From positions 1 through 57,635 of the IMG/VR virus record IMGVR_UViG_3300042898_002419: a stretch of DNA of 57,635 bases; one strand, written 5' to 3'. How positions within the stretch are numbered: the stretch's first letter is position 1; every line of letters starts with the position of its first letter. Both the position numbers and the translations under genes were made by a program. The DNA comes from a virus. The notes beneath the pieces were generated by a model. It worked only from the letters and a program-made list of their open reading frames with translations, ran no database searches and was not told the origin of the DNA. Below are positions 14,866 through 22,634 of the stretch, piece by piece.

Positions 14866-15719
14866 GTGGTATTTACTCTTCGTGCTGTGGCATCAACTTG
14901 ATTGTTGATGTCGTTGGCTCGCATTTTGACCCAGGGATCCTGCCGGCCTTCCCAGGCATCAACAAAAAATGTCAGGTCCAGACCGTGATCTTGCATCCAG
15001 GTGGCCAGAGCAGCAGTGTCATGCCCACGCAATTTGATCATGTCAGGATGATTTAGATCCCCAGCCTGGCCAGGATCACCTTCCATCACACGACGTTGTT
15101 GATAGGTTGCATCATTGTTGATTCCAGTTATATCGTAACGATTGTGATCACAATACACTTCAATGCGTTCAAATATGTCTAGATAATAAGCAATCTGACT
15201 CACATACGCATCATTGCTGCTGTGTTGACTGATGTGTCCTAGAATTTCAAACCACTTTCTTGGCAGGATAGGAAAAATGCTGTAAGGATGTTCATTGTGA
15301 GTGTGTACACTCAACAGTCGAAACTCACCAGTACGCTCGCGTATGCGTGAGTCCCATCCAGTGGAGATCATTACAGCATCGTCGTTCCAGAAAAACAACC
15401 AGGCACCTTGACTATTTTCCGCCAGGCCATTTACATATCGATGTAGATTGTTGTAGCCGTAGGGTTCAAAAACAACTATCTTGTGATTGATTTTGTGAGC
15501 TTCAATCCAGGGAAGTACATTGTGCAGCATGTTCTCCATGCCCACGACATCGTCGTTGTCAACACCAAACAAGATTTCGATAGTGTCAAAATCTTCCGCA
15601 AGACTGCGTAGGCTTTCAATGCTGCTCATGAGAGCATCCGACCGCCCTCTAGTGGGCAGCAGGATACTGATATCAACTGGTTGAGTCAATGCAATCTCAG
15701 TTGCCGGAGTTTGCAGCAT
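14862..15719 (-). CDS. GT-A fold glycosyltransferase-like protein, copy B
   Basis: 285 residues. I-S-I-L-L-P-T-R-G-R, then I-L-F-G-V-D-N-D-D and F-F-W-N-D-D-A-V-M. A clear paralogue of 12101-12943 but diverged over much of its length, which suggests different donors or acceptors. It overlaps the YhhQ end by 23 bases and the radical SAM gene by ATGA. Confidence 0.75.
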   Translation of the reverse strand: MLQTPATEIALTQPVDISILLPTRGRSDALMSSIESLRSLAEDFDTIEILFGVDNDDVVGMENMLHNVLPWIEAHKINHKIVVFEPYGYNNLHRYVNGLAENSQGAWLFFWNDDAVMISTGWDSRIRERTGEFRLLSVHTHNEHPYSIFPILPRKWFEILGHISQHSSNDAYVSQIAYYLDIFERIEVYCDHNRYDITGINNDATYQQRRVMEGDPGQAGDLNHPDMIKLRGHDTAALATWMQDHGLDLTFFVDAWEGRQDPWVKMRANDINNQVDATARRVNTT

Positions 15720-16329
15720 CCAAGTGCAGTACTCGTTTTTGCAAGAAACTCAACAACACGCCGTATGCTGGCAAGATAACTGCAAGACTCACTGCGATCT
15801 TGGTAATAATATGATTGGTAGCAACAATGTGCCAGTTAGCAGCCATGAACTCATTGGCACCACCAGCAAACGCCACACCAAAGAATGTGTAAGTATCAAT
15901 GATGGTTGACACAATCGAACTCAACAACGGAGCAATGTACCACTGGGTATAGCGTTCACGAAAATACTGAAACACATACACATCCAACATTGTGGCAATA
16001 AAGTATGCACAACCTGATCCCAGACCAATACGGACTGCAACTGAATCAGGTGCGCCTCCTAGAGATACCACAGCCATGCTAACCAGGATAGCAGGAATAA
16101 ATGCCAGGGCAATTACTGCTCGACCCATCTCTTTGCCCAGCATGCGAACAGTCAAATCCGTTGCCACTACCACTAAGGGGAATGTAAACGCTGCCCAGGC
16201 CAGAGGATGACCAAAAACGTTGAATGTGAACTGAACGATATAATTGCTAAAAGCAATAATAAAAATATGGAAGGCCATAATTTTATACGCCAGCTTGCGA
16301 TCTAAATTTCCAAATAATTTGTCTAACAT
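15697..16329 (-). CDS. yhhQ: Queuosine-precursor transporter YhhQ family
   Basis: 210 residues with about six membrane helices (A-F-H-I-F-I-I-A-F-S-N-Y-I-V near the start). V-A-T-D-L-T-V-R, R-I-G-L-G-S-G and T-I-I-D-T-Y-T-F-F-G are typical of the YhhQ/ECF-type family that imports preQ0 and preQ1. I chose ATG 16329, with AAGGA six bases ahead; the longer frame overlaps queD. It would supply a ready precursor from outside the cell and bypass the missing QueC step. Confidence 0.85.
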   Translation of the reverse strand: MLDKLFGNLDRKLAYKIMAFHIFIIAFSNYIVQFTFNVFGHPLAWAAFTFPLVVVATDLTVRMLGKEMGRAVIALAFIPAILVSMAVVSLGGAPDSVAVRIGLGSGCAYFIATMLDVYVFQYFRERYTQWYIAPLLSSIVSTIIDTYTFFGVAFAGGANEFMAANWHIVATNHIITKIAVSLAVILPAYGVLLSFLQKRVLHLDAANSGN

Positions 16330-16339
16330 AGTGTTTCCT

Positions 16340-16822
16340 TTAAAATAAGTCTTCATTGTCTTCACGACGGCCTTGACGCCCCGCCATGTTTGAATCGGTT
16401 TCACGTACCTCTACTTTGGTACACCAAACACGAGCCGCCTCTTCAGTGCCACAGTTGGGCAAGAAAATACCATTTACATACTTGTACAAAAAGTCAGCAA
16501 TGCCTTCGCAGCCAGTGCGTTCAACTTCAGTAATCTTGGCCAATTTGAGTCTGCCCAGTTCCAACAAGTGTTCACGCATGGGATCATCTTGTGCCACCAG
16601 CAAGGTGTGGTCAAACCATTCTTCGAGACTGGCCTTGAGAGGCTTTAGACCGCCAAAGTCTGTGACCCAATTACGGGCATCTAATGTGTCTGCTTCGAAT
16701 TCAAAGTGAAAGCTCATGGCATAACCATGAATCAAATTGCAGTGGCTATCTGCACGCCACTGACGATAAGCAACAGGTCCAATTTGCTTGTATGTTTTTG
16801 TACTAAAGAATTTTTGTGCCAT
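16340..16822 (-). CDS. queD: 6-carboxytetrahydropterin synthase QueD-like
   Basis: 160 residues. C-N-L-I-H-G-Y-A-M-S-F-H, V-T-D-F-G-G-L-K and F-D-H-T-L-L mark the QueD/PTPS fold, which makes 6-carboxytetrahydropterin from dihydroneopterin triphosphate. The zinc motif is altered: the usual H-G-H reads H-G-Y, with other His at positions 27 and 39 that may substitute. The conserved Cys28 and the F-D-H base remain. GGAG precedes ATG 16822, and a promoter leaves a leader of only about ten bases. QueD heads the yhhQ-to-queE chain. Confidence 0.8.
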   Translation of the reverse strand: MAQKFFSTKTYKQIGPVAYRQWRADSHCNLIHGYAMSFHFEFEADTLDARNWVTDFGGLKPLKASLEEWFDHTLLVAQDDPMREHLLELGRLKLAKITEVERTGCEGIADFLYKYVNGIFLPNCGTEEAARVWCTKVEVRETDSNMAGRQGRREDNEDLF

Positions 16823-16838
16823 GATTTCTCCTATGTGT

Positions 16839-16867
16839 ATTATAGCATAGGCAGCAGAGTTTGTATA
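16839..16867 (-). promoter_or_regulatory. Sigma70-type promoter for queD
   Basis: Extended -10 TGCTATAAT (TATAAT 16844-16839), 17-base spacer and weak -35 TATACA (16867-16862). The ACACATAGGAG leader matches the region just after the -10 box. Expected start near 16832, directly at the ribosome binding site. Confidence 0.65.
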
Positions 16868-16906
16868 GCGGGAATGATGCCAGAAAGGCCGCTGTTAGAT
16901 CAGTAC

Positions 16907-17311
16907 TTATGCTGGCAATTGATAGCCGCCAGAATGATAGTTGGCTTGGCCATGGATCACTGCCCGCACTCCGCCCACAGGATCAGCACAGTCGCCGGTG
17001 CGTCTAGGAATCAAATGCACATGTGGATACATTACTGTTTGTCCAGCAGCAGCACCAGAGTTCATGCCCACGTTGAATGCATCGCATTCTCCGGCTGCAA
17101 CCATTCGGTTGCCTTCGGCCAGTGCAGATTCAAAACAGTCTCGGATCACTGCTGGTGTATTGATTCTAGGCACAAACAACAAGTGACCGTGGGTGACTGG
17201 AAAGAGATCACGAAACACCGCCACGCGAACGCTACTCAGTTCCGCTGCCACTTGACTCCAGGGTGCAGAACCCATTCGGGCAGCATGCCCTAGTGTGTCA
17301 TACTGAGTCAT
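16907..17311 (-). CDS. HIT-family nucleotide hydrolase/transferase-like
   Basis: 134 residues from M-T-Q-Y-D-T-L-G, whose ATG overlaps the upstream TGA. G-Q-T-V-M-Y-P-H-V-H-L-I-P-R-R matches the histidine-triad site, except that the first His is Tyr. G-H-L-L-F-V-P-R is the upstream conserved block. HIT proteins hydrolyse dinucleoside polyphosphates or AMP esters. It sits between folE and queD, so a nucleotide housekeeping role in base making is possible. Confidence 0.8.
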   Translation of the reverse strand: MTQYDTLGHAARMGSAPWSQVAAELSSVRVAVFRDLFPVTHGHLLFVPRINTPAVIRDCFESALAEGNRMVAAGECDAFNVGMNSGAAAGQTVMYPHVHLIPRRTGDCADPVGGVRAVIHGQANYHSGGYQLPA

Positions 17312-17427
17312 GCCACCTCCACCACGTGATATCGACTGTAGGGATAGTTGGCCTGCAACCACTCAATCATGCCCGGTTCCCAGGGCAAAAACACAGTGCG
17401 AGCTTGGTTGGAAATGTACTGTTTCAT
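17308..17427 (-). CDS. 39-residue coupled small protein
   Basis: Begins M-K-Q-Y-I-S-N-Q-A-R and contains T-V-F-L-P-W-E-P-G-M-I-E-W. Its ATG overlaps the folE stop and its TGA overlaps the HIT start, both as ATGA. No other frame explains the 113-base gap. Function unknown. Confidence 0.6.
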   Translation of the reverse strand: MKQYISNQARTVFLPWEPGMIEWLQANYPYSRYHVVEVA

Positions 17428-18122
17428 CGTGGTGCAAATTCCTGTTGCAGTTTGATGTTGTCAAAGAACTCTTTCTTGGTGCTTTGGTCAGTGTTGAATG
17501 CACCTTTGAGTACTGTGGTCTGTGTAAGACTGCTATGTGCCATGATGCCGCGATTCTCACAGCAGCCATGAATGGCCTGTATGTACACAGCTACATCGTC
17601 GGTGTCAGTAGCCTTCATTATTTCTCTGGCGATGTCGTTGCAAAGTTCTTCCTGGAGAGTCCCGCGACGAGCACACCACTGAGCAATACGAGTGTACTTG
17701 CTAAGACCAATAAGTTTTTGTGCGGCGATGATGCCAATGTAAGCGACCCCACTAACGGGCTGATGATGATGACTGCACATAGAGCGCAACTCGCTACGTA
17801 CCACCAACATACCTTCGTAACGGTCTGCTGAATCATTTGGAAATGCTGTTGCGTCGGGAGCTTGTTCATATCTTCCTGCCATAATTTCGTTGTAGTACAT
17901 CTTGGCCAAGCGTCTTGCTGTGCCTTGGCTATTGGGATCGTTTTCTCGATCAATTAGTAGACTGTCTAGCACACCTTCGAATGCCACAGTGGCTTCGTTG
18001 ACCAAGATTTCTTTGTCGTCTTCTTCAAGATAATCTGCAATATTATCGCCGGCCCAGAATCTTTTGCCGTCGTTGTTCATTCGATCGCGAATCACTTGCG
18101 ATAAATTTTTACTTGTGTCCAT
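17424..18122 (-). CDS. folE: GTP cyclohydrolase I
   Basis: 232 residues. Converts GTP to dihydroneopterin triphosphate, the first step to 7-deazaguanines. M-C-S-H-H-H-Q-P-V-S-G holds zinc ligands Cys116 and His119, and H-G-C-C-E-N-R-G the third (Cys187); the spacing equals E. coli C110-H113-C181. L-I-G-L-S-K-Y-T-R-I and A-R-R-G-T-L-Q-E-E-L are also present. It has its own strong promoter and GGAG site, and is coupled to the 39-codon and HIT genes. Folate supply is an alternative role, but the QueD and QueE genes nearby favour deazaguanine synthesis. Confidence 0.93.
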   Translation of the reverse strand: MDTSKNLSQVIRDRMNNDGKRFWAGDNIADYLEEDDKEILVNEATVAFEGVLDSLLIDRENDPNSQGTARRLAKMYYNEIMAGRYEQAPDATAFPNDSADRYEGMLVVRSELRSMCSHHHQPVSGVAYIGIIAAQKLIGLSKYTRIAQWCARRGTLQEELCNDIAREIMKATDTDDVAVYIQAIHGCCENRGIMAHSSLTQTTVLKGAFNTDQSTKKEFFDNIKLQQEFAPR

Positions 18123-18163
18123 TTTTTATTCTCCGATGATAGCGCAGTGGATTGCGTTTGTTA

Positions 18164-18192
18164 AGTATACACTATTTAGGTCGTAGTGTCAA
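18164..18192 (-). promoter_or_regulatory. Sigma70-type promoter for folE
   Basis: -35 TTGACA (18192-18187), 17-base spacer, -10 TATACT (18169-18164). It overlaps the end of the DegT-like gene. The -35 context CATCTTGACA is the same as in the promoter at 30403. Confidence 0.85.
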
Positions 18193-18785
18193 GATGTAAT
18201 AGTAATTTCTCTGCAATCAGGATAAACTACCAGAGGCATGTTGGGTGGTGTCTGCTCAAATCCTTGTAGTACAGTCAGAGCCTGTACAGCTTCTTCTATG
18301 GTGGGTTTATAGTGATAACCAACTCGAAATGTTCTTTGTGCAGGCCAGGGTGCGATAGAGAGATCGCGACCGTCGTAGCGTTGCTGAATCATGGTCTGAT
18401 ATGCATCACGATCGTCCAACAAGATAGCGCCACCACGACCCACGCTCAAGGGCTTGCCGTGCCCAAAGCTCACACACTGCATCTGTCCTTTGCGATACAT
18501 GTTGCGTTCCATGTGTCTAGCACTGTCCCAGATCCTGGTGTTGTGAAACTGATACTCAGTGGTCCAACGCTGCCATTCATGATCTAGGTAAGAGTATTCA
18601 ATGCCCAGCTTGTGCATCAGCATGGGAATACTTAGATAGGTGTAGGGCGTGAACGTGACCGTCTTTGTTTGGTCATGCCTCAAGCAAAGCTCAATGGCAT
18701 GTGTGCAACAATCAGTCATGATCGCATAAGGAGCACCGGTGTATTCAGCCAGTGCAGTTTCAAACTCAAGTATCTTGCAGAACAT
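18189..18785 (-). CDS. Minimal DegT/DnrJ/EryC1-like aminotransferase
   Basis: 198 residues from M-F-C-K-I-L-E-F-E, whose ATG follows the galE stop by one base. F-E-T-A-L-A-E-Y-T-G-A and T-P-Y-T-Y-L-S-I-P match the PLP-binding domain, and F-G-H-G-K-P-L-S-V-G-R-G-G carries the Schiff-base Lys. Full-length relatives have about 370 residues; here the C-terminal domain is absent though the frame ends cleanly. DegT enzymes aminate keto-sugars on nucleotides. A shortened but working enzyme or a relic are both possible. Confidence 0.7.
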   Translation of the reverse strand: MFCKILEFETALAEYTGAPYAIMTDCCTHAIELCLRHDQTKTVTFTPYTYLSIPMLMHKLGIEYSYLDHEWQRWTTEYQFHNTRIWDSARHMERNMYRKGQMQCVSFGHGKPLSVGRGGAILLDDRDAYQTMIQQRYDGRDLSIAPWPAQRTFRVGYHYKPTIEEAVQALTVLQGFEQTPPNMPLVVYPDCREITITS

Positions 18786-18786
18786 G

Positions 18787-19737
18787 TTATCGATTGTACC
18801 ATGCCCATGCATGCGATATCATGTCATGTAGATCATGCCGTCGCCATGCACCACCAGAGATCTCATCAATCTTGGCTGCACTAGCAGTCAGTACAGGAGG
18901 ATCGCCTGGTCTAGCTGGACCAATGGTCATGACCACAGCATGTCCAGTGACTTGTTGTGCTTGTGTGATAATTTCTTGATTGCTAACACCTGTGCTGGTG
19001 CCTAGATTGTACACACCTGGTTCCAGTTGAGGGTCCAGAGCCAGTCTGTGCGCCCGTGCAATGTCTTCCACATGCACATAGTCCCGAACGCAGGTGCCAT
19101 CTGGTGTGGCATAGTCAATGCCATTGAGTGTGAACTCTTGCCCCTGCATGATACTTTCTAGCACTCGAGCAATGATGTGTGTGGCTCCGGGTTCTTGTCC
19201 GTGGCGACCTTGACTGTCTGCGCCGCAGGCATTGAAGTAACGAAATGCCACATAGTCCAGTCCATACGCACGATGATAACTCGCCAAGATCTGCTCTACC
19301 ATCAGCTTGCTTTCACCATAGGGACTGATGGGTTCTTTGGGATCAACTTCGTGACACGGAGTCATAACAGGTTCACCATACACTGCTGCACTTGAACTAA
19401 AGATAAATCTGGCTCGGGGTATAGCAGCCATAACAATGTTCAACAGATTAAGAGTCTTGACCACATTGTTGTGGTAGTATTCAGACGGGCGCAGAATACT
19501 GGGACCAACCAAGCTGGTGCCTGCACAGTGTATGACGGCTGTGGGTTGTACAGAAATCAATTTACGATAAGATTCATCGCTGTCAAAGTCTGCTTGCACA
19601 AAGTCCATGACATCTTGAAGATGATGCGGCAGAGGTCTGCGATCAATGCCAACCACTGTGTGTCCTGCGTCTTTCAACAGCAGTGCAATTTCGCCGCCAA
19701 TGTAACCTGCGGCACCTGTAACTACAATGGTGCTCAT
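18787..19737 (-). CDS. galE: UDP-glucose 4-epimerase-like SDR
   Basis: 316 residues. V-V-T-G-A-A-G-Y-I-G-G-E is the G-x-x-G-x-x-G NAD site, F-S-S-S-A-A-V-Y-G the Ser region, S-P-Y-G-E-S-K the Y-x-x-x-K catalytic pair, and F-R-Y-F-N-A-C-G-A-D a GalE hallmark. It interconverts UDP-glucose and UDP-galactose or related sugars in the cytoplasm. It couples by ATGA to the upstream glycosyltransferase and feeds the aminotransferase behind it, so a small nucleotide-sugar pathway is likely. Confidence 0.9.
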   Translation of the reverse strand: MSTIVVTGAAGYIGGEIALLLKDAGHTVVGIDRRPLPHHLQDVMDFVQADFDSDESYRKLISVQPTAVIHCAGTSLVGPSILRPSEYYHNNVVKTLNLLNIVMAAIPRARFIFSSSAAVYGEPVMTPCHEVDPKEPISPYGESKLMVEQILASYHRAYGLDYVAFRYFNACGADSQGRHGQEPGATHIIARVLESIMQGQEFTLNGIDYATPDGTCVRDYVHVEDIARAHRLALDPQLEPGVYNLGTSTGVSNQEIITQAQQVTGHAVVMTIGPARPGDPPVLTASAAKIDEISGGAWRRHDLHDMISHAWAWYNR

Positions 19738-20939
19738 GATTGAGCCTGTTGTAGTCGATATTTGGCTGTGGCAGCATGATCGCGATATCGATTGCCATCT
19801 CTGGCCCAGATGTCGCCTTTGCCTTCGATGATATCAATCACACGATCCACTGTGCCATCTGTCCAGTCACTGATCCGGCCCATGTTCTTGTGTGGCACTA
19901 ACAATAACTTTTCCAGTTTGTTTAGAGCATCTTCTATGCTCCAGGGCACATACAGTCTTTCGTGATCGTTGGCAAACGTTTCAGGAAAACTTCTATACGC
20001 GGGATACAGCACATTGGCGCCTAGTGCGTCTGCTTCACTCACTGTGTTTGATACCCAGTCTTGCAGCGCACAGTTGAACACCACACGGCTGTCATTGACA
20101 ATGTTGTAGTATTCATTCTTGCCTAGATCTTGGTGAATAGTCAGTTTACCTGCTGCTTCTAGTTCATGGGTTCTGGCCATGTAGGAGTCATTGTTGGACT
20201 TTAACACACCGCCTGAGCAGATGCAAAACTCCACAGCAGTCAAGGGATGACGGCGATGATATGCTTCAATTAGATCCATGTAGAAATCCGGTTGCTTCTC
20301 CTGATCCCATCTTGCAGAAAATACCACACGATGACGGCGTTGGGCAAACGGAAGAATACCGGCTGCTCCGCCCACACGTTCTTGTACTTCTTCTTTGCCA
20401 AACGCCAGACCTGAGATGTTGTAGATAGGAGCCGTCCAGCCTGCAACACGCATGTGGGCAACCATCTCTTCGTTGGTGGCAAGTACTCCGGTTACAAACT
20501 CATTAACCATTTGCTCATAAAGTCCCATCCATTTAGCCATACCCCACACGTGAACAAAATCATCAGGGTCGATAGACTGAGCGAGACAACGCACGTAAAT
20601 GCGAGGCCGCAGCTCAGCAGGTACCTGGTCCAGTATGTACGGAAGTGATTCGATACCTGGCTGAAACATGTCTTCAAAATAGATAACGTCTTCATGTGTG
20701 ACCTCACCATTCTTCATGAGTTGCACCAAGTTCATCATCTGGCTCATACCAAAGTAACTGCGCCCGTGTGCGTCCAGAACTTGGCCAACACTGATGGCTT
20801 GTGTGTTATCTATAGTTATGCCAGGCACATAAACAACATCTAGTCCACGACGATCAAACACACGCCGATTCCATTCTGTTAGTTGTAGAGTGTAACGGGC
20901 TTTGTAACTTTCAAGTCCCATGTAGTATAGTTTTCTCAT
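19734..20939 (-). CDS. GT-B fold glycosyltransferase
   Basis: 401 residues. The N-terminal part has I-Y-F-E-D-M-F-Q-P-G, the C-terminal part V-V-F-S-A-R-W-D-Q-E-K-Q-P and S-E-A-D-A-L-G-A-N-V-L-Y-P-A-Y, the E-x7-E-like nucleotide-sugar region of family 4-type enzymes. AAGG lies before ATG 20939. With GalE and the DegT-like gene behind it, it probably transfers a sugar those enzymes make. DNA, virion or host glycan could be the acceptor. Confidence 0.75.
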   Translation of the reverse strand: MRKLYYMGLESYKARYTLQLTEWNRRVFDRRGLDVVYVPGITIDNTQAISVGQVLDAHGRSYFGMSQMMNLVQLMKNGEVTHEDVIYFEDMFQPGIESLPYILDQVPAELRPRIYVRCLAQSIDPDDFVHVWGMAKWMGLYEQMVNEFVTGVLATNEEMVAHMRVAGWTAPIYNISGLAFGKEEVQERVGGAAGILPFAQRRHRVVFSARWDQEKQPDFYMDLIEAYHRRHPLTAVEFCICSGGVLKSNNDSYMARTHELEAAGKLTIHQDLGKNEYYNIVNDSRVVFNCALQDWVSNTVSEADALGANVLYPAYRSFPETFANDHERLYVPWSIEDALNKLEKLLLVPHKNMGRISDWTDGTVDRVIDIIEGKGDIWARDGNRYRDHAATAKYRLQQAQS

Positions 20940-20954
20940 AAAATATGCCTTTGT

Positions 20955-21539
20955 TTATTTAAAATTTGGACCGTTCACCCAACCTACCAAACTGTATCGT
21001 ATGCCTTGAGTCACCGGAGTAACATCGTGAACCATCCAGGTTGGGAAGAAAATTATTTTTCCTCTAGTTCTTGGTGCAATCTCTGGTTGAGTTTTGATGT
21101 AGTGGAATCTTAGATCCCCACCAGTGTACTCGTTGTCGTCTGATAATTGAATACTAAAACTCAACTTCCTGTTAGGAAACGGTCGTCCAAGATCCATGTG
21201 TTTTTGATAATTGCTGTTATTTTTTCCATCGTACACTGTGAATTGTAACGCAGTCAGGTGGGTCAAGTCAAATTGAAAATACTCGTTATTGACTTTTTTA
21301 ATAGCATCGGTTAAAGTAGCGTACACCCAGTCAAAATCTGATTCTGTCTCGTCAGACTTTAACCATGCAATATCACAAACACGATAATCCGAAATTGAAC
21401 CGCTCACAGTACCGGATGTTTTTTTTACCCTGTTTCCTTGAATAACAATTTCATCCAGCTCTTGGTCAGTAAAAATATTTTCCAAAGCAACCCAACTGGT
21501 GTTATCCTTGGAAATACTAACCAATGGCCATTTGGTCAT
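20955..21539 (-). CDS. 2-oxoglutarate/Fe(II) oxygenase, prolyl-hydroxylase-like
   Basis: 194 residues. K-H-M-D-L-G gives the H-x-D pair, T-W-M-V-H-D-V-T-P-V the distal His, and G-I-R-Y-S-L-V-G-W the Arg for 2-oxoglutarate. Y-T-G-G-D-L-R-F matches the PKHD/P4H pattern. These hydroxylate proteins or bases using O2. T4-like aquatic phages often carry them. The last gene of the ATGA chain that starts at the polymerase, so a link to base modification is possible but unproven. Confidence 0.82.
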   Translation of the reverse strand: MTKWPLVSISKDNTSWVALENIFTDQELDEIVIQGNRVKKTSGTVSGSISDYRVCDIAWLKSDETESDFDWVYATLTDAIKKVNNEYFQFDLTHLTALQFTVYDGKNNSNYQKHMDLGRPFPNRKLSFSIQLSDDNEYTGGDLRFHYIKTQPEIAPRTRGKIIFFPTWMVHDVTPVTQGIRYSLVGWVNGPNFK

Positions 21540-21946
21540 TTGTTTACTAGTCCTTTTATATACTGATCTTTTATATACTGATCTCTCAAACTCTGTACCT
21601 GTTGATCTTGTGCCCAGGTCTCGTTGGGATAAAGTCTACTTTCAACTTGCCCAAATGTTGTGCCGTTGTACTTGGCTGTTGCGATAGCTCGGTCTCTTTC
21701 GGCCAACACACGATTTTCAACAACACCTAGTCTTCTATTTAGGTTGGTGACATCATTCACTAATCTTCTCAGCGGACCACGCTCAACAGAAGTCTTGGCT
21801 TCAGGTCTTGTTAGTGCAACAATCATCAACAAGCCCCGCAAGGCGTCAATCACTCGCGGGTCTTGACTGGTCAGTGCTTCATCAAACATGTTGATAAAAC
21901 GATCTAGATCAAAGTCTGCAGAATCTTTTTCTCTTGATCCACTCAT
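21536..21946 (-). CDS. Conserved phage protein, unknown function
   Basis: 136 residues. An acidic helical N-terminus (D-L-D-R-F-I-N-M-F-D-E-A-L) leads into a heptad-like coiled coil (L-N-R-R-L-G-V-V-E-N-R-V) and a charged end. The C-terminus repeats D-Q-Y-I-K twice in a row because of a 15-base duplication. ATGA overlaps on both sides. Confidence 0.65.
   Translation of the reverse strand: MSGSREKDSADFDLDRFINMFDEALTSQDPRVIDALRGLLMIVALTRPEAKTSVERGPLRRLVNDVTNLNRRLGVVENRVLAERDRAIATAKYNGTTFGQVESRLYPNETWAQDQQVQSLRDQYIKDQYIKGLVNK
21553..21582 (-). repeat. 15-bp perfect tandem duplication, in frame
   Basis: Two adjacent copies of CTTTTATATACTGAT (plus strand, 21553-21567 and 21568-21582) near the 3' end of 21536-21946. 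They add exactly five codons. The exact identity points to a recent slip event. Confidence 0.9.
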
Positions 21947-22170
21947 GCAGGACGAAATCCAGCCAGTCTACGAGCATCTTCCCACCACATGTTCTTGGCA
22001 TTCTTGCCCTGGTGCCACTTGTTGAACTGCTGCCATGCATAGCTCTTGAAGTTGTAGAGATCGCTTTCGTTGTAGCGATATCCGTATTCCTGACAAAAAT
22101 CCATATACGCTTCGAGGTCCTCGAAGATCTCAGTTACACGGGGATTGGATTTGAAAGACAATTTGGCCAT
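21943..22170 (-). CDS. Small conserved phage protein, unknown function
   Basis: 75 residues: N-P-R-V-T-E-I-F-E-D-L-E-A-Y, then Y-N-E-S-D-L-Y-N-F-K-S-Y-A-W-Q-Q-F and N-M-W-W-E-D-A-R-R. Aromatic and charged, mostly helical. The pattern is familiar from T4-like marine phages. An AAGGAG site lies before ATG 22170, in an 11-base gap after the PTPS-like gene. Confidence 0.7.
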   Translation of the reverse strand: MAKLSFKSNPRVTEIFEDLEAYMDFCQEYGYRYNESDLYNFKSYAWQQFNKWHQGKNAKNMWWEDARRLAGFRPA

Positions 22171-22181
22171 GATGGCTCCTT

Positions 22182-22634
22182 TTAGATATTGATAGATTGA
22201 ACAGGGCGGTGAGTTTCATACTTGACCAGTGCGCCGTTTTCACCATCTTCGGACACTTCGATCCAGATTGCACGATCTGGATATCGGGAGGCAATCTGAG
22301 CATAAAGATCATCTGCCATCATTTCGCAACTTTTGTAATCTAGACTCAGAGTGGAATCACGATACAGATTCTCAAGCCACCGTTTGAACTGGATGAACTC
22401 GATGTCCCGATCATTATGGAACACATCGACCCACACCCTGAAATGAAAGATGTGGCGGTGAGGACTAGCAAGAAACGATACATCATATTCATCTCCAGTG
22501 GCCAAGGCAGGATCTGTGGCAGCAGCTGGATATTTATGGATTCCTTCTTTTTGGAATGTGACCCAAATTTGTCGACGGGCATGCTGCATGATTCTGCTGC
22601 GGGTGTCTGCTAGTGATTGTTCTCGTTGATTCAT
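22182..22634 (-). CDS. PTPS/QueD-fold-like protein (tentative)
   Basis: 150 residues. S-P-H-R-H-I-F-H-F-R-V resembles the H-G-H strand of pyruvoyltetrahydropterin synthases, R-D-I-E-F-I-Q-F-K-R the D-F-x-x-L-K segment, S-C-E-M-M-A-D-D-L the S-C-E-N-x-A helix, and I-E-V-S-E-D-G-E-N-G-A the final Glu strand. These matches are by eye and partial. It is distinct from QueD at 16340 and sits two genes after the DpdA-like gene, so it may process or bind the deazaguanine base. A structural protein of unrelated function is not excluded. Confidence 0.5.
   Translation of the reverse strand: MNQREQSLADTRSRIMQHARRQIWVTFQKEGIHKYPAAATDPALATGDEYDVSFLASPHRHIFHFRVWVDVFHNDRDIEFIQFKRWLENLYRDSTLSLDYKSCEMMADDLYAQIASRYPDRAIWIEVSEDGENGALVKYETHRPVQSINI

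Noticed and set aside
16706-17831. Long plus-strand frames over queD, HIT and folE
   Set aside because: The minus strand carries full catalytic motifs; the plus frames have no family match.
22523-22540. CATAAATA within the PTPS-like gene as promoter
   Set aside because: Inside coding sequence with no nearby start.
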